From contig JBBHKE010003373.1 in NCBI GenBank assembly GCA_037447655.1, positions 1 to 35,000 of the forward strand: 35,000 bases of DNA, in the 5' to 3' direction. A program made the position numbers and the translations under genes. The notes under the pieces are model-generated. The model saw only the letters and a list, made by a program, of their open reading frames with translations, was not told the origin of the DNA and searched no databases. The DNA is from Zygnema cylindricum (taxonomy: Eukaryota > Streptophyta > Zygnematophyceae > Zygnematales > Zygnemataceae). Below, one piece after another: positions 22,001 to 27,739 of the stretch. The stretch's first letter is position 1, and each line of letters starts with the position of its first letter.

Positions 22001-22069
22001 AAGACAGTCTCCCGAGCTCACTCCCTTTACCACTCCTCTCATCCAGCTCGTCTCCCCTGAGGTCGCCAT
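9890..22069 (-). CDS. TSN: Tudor-SN (TSN/SND1) RNA-binding protein, 16 exons
   Basis: Exons in coding order: 22069-21923, 20538-20464, 19973-19860, 19314-19212, 18378-18172, 17480-17235, 16190-16080, 15298-15128, 14919-14722, 14600-14259, 13596-13366, 12589-12401, 11943-11854, 11605-11411, 10952-10562, 10075-9890. All introns are GT-AG, and every junction is phase 0 once three single surplus bases are discounted. The product is about 997 residues, close to plant TSN (roughly 990). The order is four staphylococcal-nuclease-like repeats (about 1-146, 176-391, 386-571, 572-741), a Tudor domain (about 745-865, with FYIDYGNQE) and a split fifth SN-like part to the acidic C-terminus. The family binds structured and small RNA, acts in stress granules and splicing, and can cleave RNA in some lineages. 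Surplus bases lie at 19277-19278, 14413-14415 and 10819-10823, so the gene is either intact with assembly indels or a young pseudogene. Identity is very secure; integrity is not. Confidence 0.93.
10562..10952 (-). CDS. TSN: TSN exon 15 (Tudor end, SN5 part), frameshifted
   Basis: The exon is 391 bp; 390 bp (residues 807-936) would fit its phase-0 neighbours. EVFYIDYGNQEVVPLSRMRP completes the Tudor fold. After PSLA the frame changes by one base near 10819-10823 (AAA/CC runs), and ALLCQLALLRVPALEDDFG follows in the second frame. VKGQGTGVCFMVTLVGTE belongs to the split fifth SN-like domain. Confidence 0.87.
11411..11605 (-). CDS. TSN: TSN exon 14 (Tudor region start)
   Basis: Residues 742-806, 195 bp, phase 0. 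VTHVLGGGRFYAVPT precedes the barrel. PKKGDRVIAFFSGDDSWARA is the first part of the Tudor barrel, including aromatic positions of the methyl-arginine pocket. Confidence 0.93.
11854..11943 (-). CDS. TSN: TSN exon 13 (SN4-Tudor linker)
   Basis: Residues 712-741, 90 bp, phase 0. VWETYVEGEE is the conserved start of the linker between SN4 and the Tudor domain; the rest is charged and variable. Confidence 0.9.
12401..12589 (-). CDS. TSN: TSN exon 12 (SN4)
   Basis: Residues 649-711, 189 bp, phase 0. IEVETVDKTGTFIGSLWE and VMLLEAGLAKLHPSFA complete SN4. Confidence 0.94.
12885..13070. mobile_element. CACCGC-family MITE in TSN intron 11
   Basis: Degenerate ends CACTGC...GCCATG are flanked by TA on both sides (12883-12884, 13071-13072). 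The inner ends TCATTATTAGAGTT and AACGCTAATAACGAT match the family. It shares the internal segment ATCTGCCACGTCTCC with the element at 22854-23050. The insertion is intronic and does not touch splice sites. Confidence 0.65.
13366..13596 (-). CDS. TSN: TSN exon 11 (SN4)
   Basis: Residues 572-648, 231 bp, phase 0. LPAVVDYVLSGHRFKLIIP and SGVRCPGKGEPYSEEAI are strongly conserved SN4 motifs, and MRRRIMQHDVE ends the exon. Confidence 0.94.
14259..14600 (-). CDS. TSN: TSN exon 10 (SN3), frameshifted
   Basis: Residues 458-571. MEYTRKITAGEG through INVAEMTVARG reads in one frame, and RLVVRHRDFEERS through HLNDLSTQ in another. The CCC run at 14413-14415 is one base too long. The start is also unclear. 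The acceptor used here (ACAG before 14600) is one base short for phase 0. An upstream TTACAG (exon to 14631) restores phase without any deletion but adds about 10 residues not present in other plant TSN proteins. Confidence 0.8.
14722..14919 (-). CDS. TSN: TSN exon 9 (SN3)
   Basis: Residues 392-457, 198 bp, phase 0. VVSGDCIVVADDAVPAGS, AERRVNLSSIRAPKLGNPR and AREAKEFLRTRLIGHQ are the most conserved part of SN3. Confidence 0.94.
15128..15298 (-). CDS. TSN: TSN exon 8 (end of SN2, start of SN3)
   Basis: Residues 335-391, 171 bp, phase 0. GLAKVVEWSAETLEP closes SN2, FVPPTSNSTAI forms the linker, and DDNFTGK begins SN3. Confidence 0.93.
16080..16190 (-). CDS. TSN: TSN exon 7 (SN2)
   Basis: Residues 298-334, 111 bp, phase 0. 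VRVVLEGLDG and GSLYYPDGDTATDIA match the SN2 core. This exon had no long open frame of its own and was found by following the protein between exons 6 and 8. Confidence 0.9.
16831..17180. repeat. 11-bp minisatellite in TSN intron 6
   Basis: About 32 head-to-tail copies of GGATGACCAAA, nearly perfect in the centre and diverged at both edges. It lies wholly within the intron between exons 6 and 7. Because 11 is not a multiple of 3 and the unit has no stop codon on the minus strand, all three minus frames stay open, which explains three spurious overlapping reading frames. Confidence 0.95.
17235..17480 (-). CDS. TSN: TSN exon 6 (SN2 with insert)
   Basis: Residues 216-297, 246 bp, phase 0. CPSAGRR continues SN2. 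A Gly/Ser/Thr-rich, poorly conserved linker follows, then AQRLAAQNAASG and the EAKHFTEVRCLHRD segment typical of plant TSN. Confidence 0.92.
18172..18378 (-). CDS. TSN: TSN exon 5 (SN1-SN2 junction)
   Basis: Residues 147-215, 207 bp, phase 0 at both ends. VEQVRDGSTVRVILLP opens the second SN-like repeat, and FQYVQVYIAGIQ is its conserved second strand pair. Confidence 0.93.
18408..18590. repeat. two-copy tandem repeat, about 93 bp, TSN intron
   Basis: GATTATTTTACGTC begins at about 18409 and again at about 18502. The following roughly 90 bases are similar in both copies, ending with GTAGCTAGCTC or GTAACCAGCTC. Intronic. Confidence 0.6.
19095..19205. repeat. two-copy tandem repeat, about 54 bp, next to TSN exon 4
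   Basis: Two consecutive pyrimidine-rich units, each with CCCTCAAGAAGGAA followed by TTCCATT, immediately downstream of the exon 4 donor. Confidence 0.55.
19212..19314 (-). CDS. TSN: TSN exon 4, carries a +1 frameshift
   Basis: The exon is 103 bp, whereas phase-0 neighbours demand 102 bp (residues 113-146). The first half reads VRTPSTQGPSSP and the second YIRELQALEETAKTQG, both matching TSN but in different frames. Dropping one A of the pair at 19277-19278 (T on the coding strand) joins them exactly. As written, the frame ends in TGA a few codons later. Acceptor is TTTAG, donor GTGAG. Confidence 0.85.
19640..19765. mobile_element. possible decayed MITE end in TSN intron 3
   Basis: ACAATTATTAGTGTTAAC near 19646 resembles the inner end of the CACCGC family, and TTATTAACACTTATTTA near 19737 could be the opposite end. 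Terminal bases are not recognisable. Confidence 0.25.
19860..19973 (-). CDS. TSN: TSN exon 3 (SN1)
   Basis: Residues 75-112, 114 bp, phase 0 at both ends, with TTTTTGCAG acceptor and GTAAAG donor. FKVDYKV and REFGSVFLG match SN1 of plant TSN. Confidence 0.92.
20464..20538 (-). CDS. TSN: TSN exon 2 (SN1)
   Basis: Residues 50-74, 75 bp, phase 0 at both ends, between a TGCAG acceptor and a GTGAGC donor. DEPFAWESREFLR is the conserved SN1 segment of plant Tudor-SN. Confidence 0.92.
20630..20720. repeat. pyrimidine tract with C12 run in TSN intron 1
   Basis: Almost pure C/T on the plus strand, including a run of about a dozen C. It is intronic and low-complexity with no other signal. Confidence 0.6.
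21480..21905. repeat. degenerate minisatellites in TSN intron 1
   Basis: 21480-21720 is a string of 10-12 base units built on CCAGAATC, AGACAAAATC and similar. 21805-21905 holds four units of about 20 bases built on CAGACAAAAAACGGATAAAA. Together they fill the 5' end of the first TSN intron. Confidence 0.7.
21923..22069 (-). CDS. TSN: TSN exon 1 (start codon, SN1 start)
   Basis: Codes for residues 1-49 and ends in phase 0 at a GTAAAG donor. The ATG sits in a strong context (GCTATGGCG, with G at -3 and +4). The in-frame codon four places upstream is GTG, so this ATG is the chosen start. The motif GPPPEKTITLSSL is the hallmark of the plant TSN N-terminus. Confidence 0.92.
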
Positions 22070-22234
22070 AGCTTCCAACACCTTCTTTTTATTAAAATTT
22101 CCTACTTTTCAAGCCAAAAATCTAAACCTAAAACTCTGTCCTCTACCTTTGACTTTGCCTTTAACAAAGAAGTAGGGAAAAAAGTGAAAAAGAATCTGTG
22201 AGAATGGCAGGTGAACCAAAAAGAATGCAGTTAA

Positions 22235-22292
22235 AGTACTGCAGTAAAGTACAGTACAGTAAAGTACAGTACGGTACCGTACGACACCGTGT
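22235..22292. promoter_or_regulatory. GTAC array upstream of TSN
   Basis: Six or more GTAC tetramers in 58 bases, arranged as overlapping AGTACAGTAC and ACGGTACCGTAC units, 166-223 bases upstream of the TSN ATG. GTAC is the core bound by plant SBP-box (SPL/CRR1-type) factors. A regulatory role is inferred from place and motif only; the same motif also occurs away from genes in this window. Confidence 0.4.
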
Positions 22293-22319
22293 ATTGGTAA
22301 TAGCATTGATGTTTTTTTC

Positions 22320-22630
22320 GCCAGTTAAAATCAGCTTTTTTCCATGGCGCGTGTCCTGATTTTCATTTGGATATCTCCAATCGGGAGGCAAAAATCTAGC
22401 CTTTCCATCGTGGCCGTCAGATAGATATTCTGGCATGTGTGCACTGAGAAAAAATCATTCAAACTTTAAAGGCCGCAAAAGACATTAACGCTAATGGCTT
22501 ACCACAGTTACCAGGCACACTGGCATAGTTTTAAAGTGCGAAAAGGTGAAGAAAAAAACCGCAAGCTTAGCCATAAAATACGAGATCACTAAAGTAGATC
22601 TACGAGCTTCAGCAATTTGACCTTTCACAA
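22320..22630. other. no gene seen upstream of TSN
   Basis: Upstream region of TSN between the two GTAC arrays. It contains a single MITE-like word, TTAACGCTAATGG, near 22485. No open frame of interest. Confidence 0.35.
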
Positions 22631-22633
22631 GAT

Positions 22634-22675
22634 GTACGAAAAGACACTGTACGGTACGGCACAGTACAGTACTGG
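22634..22675. promoter_or_regulatory. second GTAC array upstream of TSN
   Basis: GTAC occurs at 22634 and then repeatedly in CTGTACGGTACGGC and ACAGTACAGTACTGG, about 570-600 bases upstream of the TSN start codon. Same sequence type as 22235-22292. Confidence 0.35.
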
Positions 22676-22853
22676 TGGGAATTCAACAACTCTCCAGCTG
22701 CCTAGTCCGAAGTCTAAAAGTACAATAGTACCAAAACCTACAGGACTGCAGTGTTCGATTTCGTTGACGCTGGAATGCCAAGACTGCTGACCAAGAAACA
22801 TTTTCAAAAGCAACAAAGTCGGCAACTTAGAATGCGTATCCCTGCCGAATAAT

Positions 22854-23050
22854 CACGTAATCGTTATTAGCCTTATGTACTCTATATCGGCACCCCAAAA
22901 TTTTGACATTGATACCTTAAATAAACTAGTTTACACTATTTAAGGACGCGGACCATAATCTGCCACGTCTCCTGGCACTAAATTAGAATGAATGACGCTA
23001 ATTTTTTCTTTACACTAATAATTTCTATACGCTAATAACGATTCAAGGTG
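22854..23050. mobile_element. CACCGC-family MITE, about 197 bp
   Basis: The right end ACGCTAATAACGATTCAAGGTG is followed by TA (23051-23052). The left end is degenerate (CACGTAATCGTTATTAG). The interior shares TGTACTCTATATCG with 3030 and ATCTGCCACGTCTCC with the intronic copy at 12885-13070, which links the family members. Confidence 0.65.
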
Positions 23051-23059
23051 TAGTGGTGT

Positions 23060-23730
23060 ACTGTAAAGGAACATTGTACCGGATCGTAAATTCGTAATGC
23101 AAGAAGATTGCAACATGGCATTCTCCTGTCCGTCCGATTGACGAATTCAACATTGAGCTTTTGAAGCTTGGAATGGATAAACTGAGGAAATCACAAAATC
23201 CGCCAGGTGGCTCAGCGTATCACACAGAATGATGAGTATATAATGCGCCATAAAGTGCGGAATTTATTAAACTGTAACTTAATTAAATTAGTCAAAATTG
23301 TGTATAATACCGAGTAACAAACAAACTCTACAGGCTACCTGCCATTGGCGCAGTCAAAATGAGAACTGACTCCATTGGTGTCTAAGTCAAAATCTGAAAC
23401 TGAATTCAGTTTTAGTTCATTGGACATTCAGTAAAAAATTCGGCAGCCAGACAAATCATCAAAATGTCCAATGCGACGTGTAAAACAAAAGTTAACGAAT
23501 TTTAGACCAATATACACTTCATTTTTAGAAGTGAAACTACCAAGCGCAGGTTCGATAACATCAAGCTGTACTTTTTTTTTAGATTTACGCGGTGTGCCCA
23601 TGTGTTAAAGTAAGGGTTTTAGACTTTTAGGGTTTTTTCCTGTCGTTTCTACCTTTGTTGTGTTTTTACCTTTTAGTCCTCTGGGAATTTGGTCTTATAA
23701 CCTTTGTTGGTCACCAAATCTTTTTAGTGA
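23060..23730. other. no gene seen
   Basis: AT-rich intergenic DNA up to the target duplication of the foldback element. No exon chain or RNA gene was found on either strand. Confidence 0.4.
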
Positions 23731-23738
23731 CAATCATG

Positions 23739-24868
23739 CTTAGTTCAAAAGTAGGTGAAAGTCGCCCATACAATATGCCTATTGTACGCAAAAAATACAA
23801 TATACCCTTAAGACCCATATTGTATTGGCCGCAAAATGAAATAAAATAGTAACAGGGTTGAGTTGCACATCGTTCGATAGAGAATTAAACGTCATGTCTA
23901 AATTTTAAAAAATTGACAAAAATATTTTTTATGTGAGTTTTGAGCTATTTTATTTAAAACCGCCGATTCGGACGATCGGACTGTCTCTGATGCTGTGATC
24001 TAAGAAGATCACATGAAAAGCCTTAACACAACTTACGATAGACTATCGTCAGATTCGGACGAACGGACGGTCGCCGATCAAAGTGAAGGACTAAGAAGAT
24101 CACAAAATACGATAAAGCGCCGACAAAAGGCCCACTTCATAGTTCAAGCAGGCTTTTATGGTGGCCTTGGTAACAAAACTTTGCACAAACTCGCGCAACG
24201 TAGGCATATTGTAGGTGTGTGCGTCGTGCACACTCCTGTACGAACGTCACAATCTGACGTAAGATCAAAGTACATCGCATGCCGCCGGACGAAATTTTTA
24301 GCGAACTGACACGGCGTAGATGACATTCCGGGGGAAAAGCCACCAAGGGGGTTGGTCCGTAGGTTTTGGTAATTTTTTTGGCAATGTGGTATTTTTTTTT
24401 TTTTATCGTCCCATACTGCCAGGTTGGTCAATTTGAGGCTTTATTTAGTGTGGCCCTCAAAATTGCAGACGCTAATATGACAGATTGTCTTTTCGTAAGT
24501 TGTGTTATGGGATTTTCATATGATCTTTTTAAATCACCTACTTTGATCAGCGACCGTCCGATCGTTCGAATCTGACGGTTTAAATAAAAAGTCCCTCAAA
24601 ACTCACATAAATATTTTTTTTTGTCCGACTTTTTTTCAAAAGTTAGACATGTCGTTTAATTCTCTATCGATCGATGTGCAACTCAACCCTGTTCCTATAT
24701 TATTTCATTTTGCGGCCAATACAATATGGGTCTTAAGGGAATATTGTATGTTTTGCGTACAATAGGCATATTTTATGGGCGTACGGTCACCTACTTTTGA
24801 ACTATGCTACATTTGAAACGCCTACTTTTGAACTATGCTACATTTGAAACGCCTACTTTTGAACTAAG
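23739..24868. mobile_element. foldback-type inverted-repeat element, 8-bp TSD
   Basis: The outermost bases CTTAGTTCAAAAGTAGG and CCTACTTTTGAACTAAG are perfect inverted repeats. They are flanked by CAATCATG at 23731-23738 and again at 24869-24876, an 8-bp target duplication. The arms stay complementary for about 300 bases (for example AATTCTCTATCGA, CCAATACAATATG, TTATGTGAGTTTTGAG on opposite strands). The core (about 24090-24490) encodes no transposase. An 8-bp duplication is typical of hAT elements; the long arms suggest a foldback or long-TIR MITE mobilised in trans. Confidence 0.85.
24798..24868. repeat. 31-bp tandem repeat at right end of the element
   Basis: CCTACTTTTGAACTATGCTA plus 11 further bases is repeated twice, then a third partial copy forms the actual element end. 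The left end has only one copy, so the terminal sequence was amplified on one side. Confidence 0.85.
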
Positions 24869-24984
24869 CAATCATGTTTTATTGTTTTGTATGTTTTGAT
24901 GTTTTGAAACCCTAAATCGCGTTTTTGGAAATAAAAAATATTCTCAAGCGTGAATGTTCAATTTTAACAACATCAGGGTGAAAG

Positions 24985-25013
24985 TTCAGTACAGTACTGT
25001 ACTGTAGTGTACT
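24985..25013. repeat. GTAC palindrome cluster
   Basis: CAGTACAGTACTGTACTGTA contains the perfect palindrome CAGTACAGTACTGTACTG, followed by GTGTAC. Same motif type as upstream of TSN. Confidence 0.6.
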
Positions 25014-25190
25014 TTTTGGTTTGAAAATACGAAACAGAAAAATTAGGGTAGAATCTAACAGTGTTAGGTTATTCTACGGTATTTTAAGAAGTATTCTTAA
25101 CTATTACCGAAAAAGTTACACTTAATGTTCACGCTATTTCTGACGGCTAACAACTATTTAAATTTAATCGACATAAATAAACCCTTTTAG

Positions 25191-25314
25191 AGTTGTGGAG
25201 AAGAAGTTTTATGAGGATGCTCTGTACGGATTGAGGCTTGTCGTAGATAACGCCAATTTATACGAGCAGAGGATAAAGTGGCTACCGCTGATTGAGAATT
25301 TCCCCAAATTGTAG
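25191..25314 (+). pseudogene. possible terminal exon or gene remnant, unrecognised
   Basis: After a CCCTTTTAG acceptor-like site, the frame reads VVEKKFYEDALYGLRLVVD then NANLYEQRIKWLPLIENF and stops at TAG (25312-25314). AATAAAGG follows at about 25383. Composition is protein-like, but only 40 codons are open and no upstream partner exon or family was found. Confidence 0.2.
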
Positions 25315-25440
25315 TGGAATGCTGGTCAGCGTCAGTTATCCTTCAATCCTGAAGGGTCTACAGCCTGCTGTAACGAACAAGTAATAAAGGCGTTCCTAAA
25401 TATATACAAACAGCAAAATAACTTACGATTAAAGGTTTCC

Positions 25441-25514
25441 CTCCGTTGCCGGGATTTGAACCCGGGTCGCCTGGGTGAAAGCCAGGTATCCTAACCAGGC
25501 TGGACGACAACGGA
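25441..25514 (-). tRNA. tRNA-Glu(UUC), copy 1
   Basis: 74 nt, full cloverleaf: acceptor TCCGTTG/CAACGGA, D stem GTCC/GGAT, anticodon stem CCTGG/CCAGG with loop CTTTCAC (anticodon TTC at 25479-25477), T arm CCGGG-TTCAAAT-CCCGG. The B box GGTTCAAATCC is intact. Only a TTT lies just downstream, a weak pol III terminator. Confidence 0.95.
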
Positions 25515-25667
25515 TGTGTCAAGGAAACGTACGATAAGTACTATAATTAATTAATTTTGGCTCTCTCATCGAAATAGGACGTGTTTGAGTCGTCAAATCT
25601 GGGTCAACGTCATCCTTCTAATCTCAGGTTCCTATCAGCAGGCTACAAAATTCAGAAAGAAAGCTGC

Positions 25668-25735
25668 CTCTGGTTGGGGGATTTGAACCCGGGTCGAGAG
25701 CTAAATATCCTAACCGCGAAACAGCGGCCAAGATG
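25668..25735 (-). pseudogene. decayed tRNA-like sequence (Glu-type), unit A
   Basis: The minus strand retains GGTTAGGATA of the D arm, an AGCTCTCGA remnant where a CUC-type anticodon loop would be, and GACCCGGGTTCAAATCC of the T arm. The 3' half of the anticodon stem and the acceptor pairing are lost. Confidence 0.6.
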
Positions 25736-25915
25736 ATTATCGACGCTAAAATATGTGCTTGACAGACCGTGTACCTTGGAAAAGTCACTCAAAAGAAAAG
25801 GACGGGTTTCAGTAGTCGAGTTCGGGTCAGCGTATTCCTTTCTTCACTTAAATAAGGGTCGATTATATTTATAAGGCTATCAAGGAATCGCCATTAAAAA
25901 AAGAAAAAAGCAAAA

Positions 25916-25989
25916 CTCCGTTGCCGGGATTTGAACCCGGGTCGCCTGGGTGAAAGCCAGGTATCCTAACCAGGCTGGACGACAACGGA
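25916..25989 (-). tRNA. tRNA-Glu(UUC), copy 2
   Basis: Identical in all 74 bases to copy 1, including the TTC anticodon and both internal promoter boxes. Followed on the minus strand by TTTTGCTTTTTTC, a good pol III terminator. Confidence 0.95.
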
Positions 25990-26044
25990 TGTGATTTGCA
26001 CAAATTGAGTATATTATTTAGTTATTCAACCTTTGAATTTTTAG

Positions 26045-26235
26045 ATTTTTTTTTACCTTTTTAACCTTTTTAACCATCGTTTTCAACTAACCTTTTTTGC
26101 TAACCTTTTTAACTAGCATTTTTACCCTTTCTAACCGTTTTAACCTCTTTAACCTTTTCAACCATTTAAACCTCCTTAACCTTTTCAACCATTTTAACCT
26201 TTTTAACCGTTTTCACCTTTTTAACCTTTTTGTCG
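26045..26235. repeat. CCTTTTTAA-rich degenerate tandem repeat, unit A
   Basis: About fifteen 11-12 base variants of CCTTTTTAACC. The shorter counterpart in unit B is at 27195-27358. It is not a plant telomere repeat (TTTAGGG). Confidence 0.75.
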
Positions 26236-26614
26236 GCTATCCCAAAATCAACAAATCCCTAGTTGTACTATAATTGTTTAAACTTAACCCTTTCCAATTT
26301 TAAACATGCCATGTTTAGTGGTAAAAGGTTATTTGGGTTATCAATGGCCTAGAACGTTATCGTATTTCATAGATGGATTTGAACATGGATCACTGTACAA
26401 ATTTTTCTTTTAACCACGGAATATTTTTTTTTTTCTAAAAACACCGAAGTGTCTAATTGCGATGCACGTTAATTTACTTTTTTACGACAGAAGTGTATCT
26501 TTCCAAACCTCACAAAGACTTCCACATTTTGAACGTTTTCACCTATATGAGGCATTTCCCCTTAATTGTTTGTTGTCCAATTTGGCCAAGTTTAAATTGG
26601 ATTTAAAAGTCTAC

Positions 26615-26688
26615 CTCCGTTGCCGGGATTTGAACCCGGGTCGCCTGGGTGAAAGCCAGGTATCCTAACCAGGCTGGACGACAACGGA
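26615..26688 (-). tRNA. tRNA-Glu(UUC), copy 3
   Basis: Identical 74-base gene at the start of the second copy of the tandem unit. The downstream minus strand has TTTT within 10 bases. Confidence 0.95.
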
Positions 26689-26827
26689 TATATTGTACAT
26701 AGTTACATTACATATATGAACTCATATATTTAAATAGGACGTGTTTGATTCGTCAAATCTGCGTCAACGTCATCCTTCTAAACTCAGGTTCCTATCAGCA
26801 GGCTACAAAATTCAGAAAGGAAGCTGC

Positions 26828-26895
26828 CTCTGGTGGGGGGATTTGATCCCGGGTCGAGAGCTAAATATCCTTACCGCGAAAAAGCGGCCAAGATG
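26828..26895 (-). pseudogene. decayed tRNA-like sequence (Glu-type), unit B
   Basis: Counterpart of 25668-25735 in the second unit. It has diverged further: the T loop reads GGGATCAAATCC and the D arm has one extra change. Confidence 0.6.
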
Positions 26896-27073
26896 ATTAT
26901 CGACGCTAAAATATCCGCTGACAGACGATATACCTTGGAAAAGTCACTCGAACGAAAAGGACGGGTTTCCAGTAGTCGAGTTCGGCTCAGCGTATTCCTT
27001 TCTTCCCTTAAATAAGGGTCGATTATATTTATAAGGCTATCAAGGAATCGTCATTGAAAAATTGACAAAAAAA

Positions 27074-27147
27074 CTCCGATGCCGGGATTTGAACCCGGGT
27101 CGCCTGGGTGAAAGCCAGGTATCCTAACCAGGCTGGACGACAACGGA
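27074..27147 (-). tRNA. tRNA-Glu(UUC), copy 4, acceptor mismatch
   Basis: As the other copies except for one base near the 3' end: the acceptor 3' strand reads CATCGGA instead of CAACGGA, giving a T-T mismatch at the fifth pair. TTTTTTTG follows as terminator. It may still be transcribed; charging could be weakened. Confidence 0.88.
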
Positions 27148-27194
27148 TGTGAAATGTGAAAATAAAGTATATTATTAATTTATTCATCCTTTGA

Positions 27195-27358
27195 ATTTTT
27201 AGAATCTTTTTTACCTTTTTAACCTTTTTAACCTTTTTAACTAGCATTTTTACCCTTTCTAACCATTTTAACCTCTTTAGCCTTTTCAACCATTTAAACC
27301 TCCTTAACCTTTTCAACCTTTTAAACTCTTTAACCGTTTTCACCTTTTTAACCTTTTT
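27195..27358. repeat. CCTTTTTAA-rich degenerate tandem repeat, unit B
   Basis: Same sequence class as 26045-26235 in the duplicated unit, shorter by about three units. Confidence 0.75.
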
Positions 27359-27739
27359 GTCGGCTATCCCAAAATCAACAAATCCCTAGTTGTACTTTAA
27401 TTGTTTAAACTTAACCCTTTCCAATTTTAAACATGTCATGTTTAGTGGTAAAAGGTTATTTGGGTTATCAATGGCATAGAACGTTATCGTATTTCATAGA
27501 TGGATTTGAACATGGATCACTGTACAAATTTTCCTTTTAACCACGGAATAATTTTTTTTTTCTAAAAACACCGAAGTGTCTAATTGCGATGCACGTTAAT
27601 TTGCTTTTTTACGACAGAAGTGTATCTTTCCAAACCTCACAAAGACTTCCACATTTTGAACGTTTTCACCTATATGAGGCATTTCCCCTTAATTGTTTGT
27701 TGTCCAATTTGGCCAAGTTTAAATTGGATTTTGTACCCT

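Larger units (their letters stand above)
25441..27739. repeat. tandem duplication of a 1.1-1.2 kb tRNA-bearing unit
   Basis: Unit A (25441-26605) and unit B (26615-27739) align end to end: tRNA-Glu, TAGGACGTGTTTGA segment, decayed tRNA, second tRNA-Glu, (TTTTAACC)-like tract, and TTGCGATGCACGTTAATTT to AAGTTTAAATTGGATTT. Unit B lacks about 35 bases in the TTTTAACC tract and carries scattered substitutions. Confidence 0.93.

Noticed and set aside
24013-24431. Frames of 69-98 codons inside the foldback element
   Set aside because: No transposase motif, parts fall in the inverted arms and in the duplicated inner repeat; no support as protein.
26045-26235. TTTTAACC-like tract as interstitial telomere
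   Set aside because: The unit is 11-12 bases of CCTTTTTAA type, not TTTAGGG/CCCTAAA; it is a local degenerate repeat copied with the tRNA unit.
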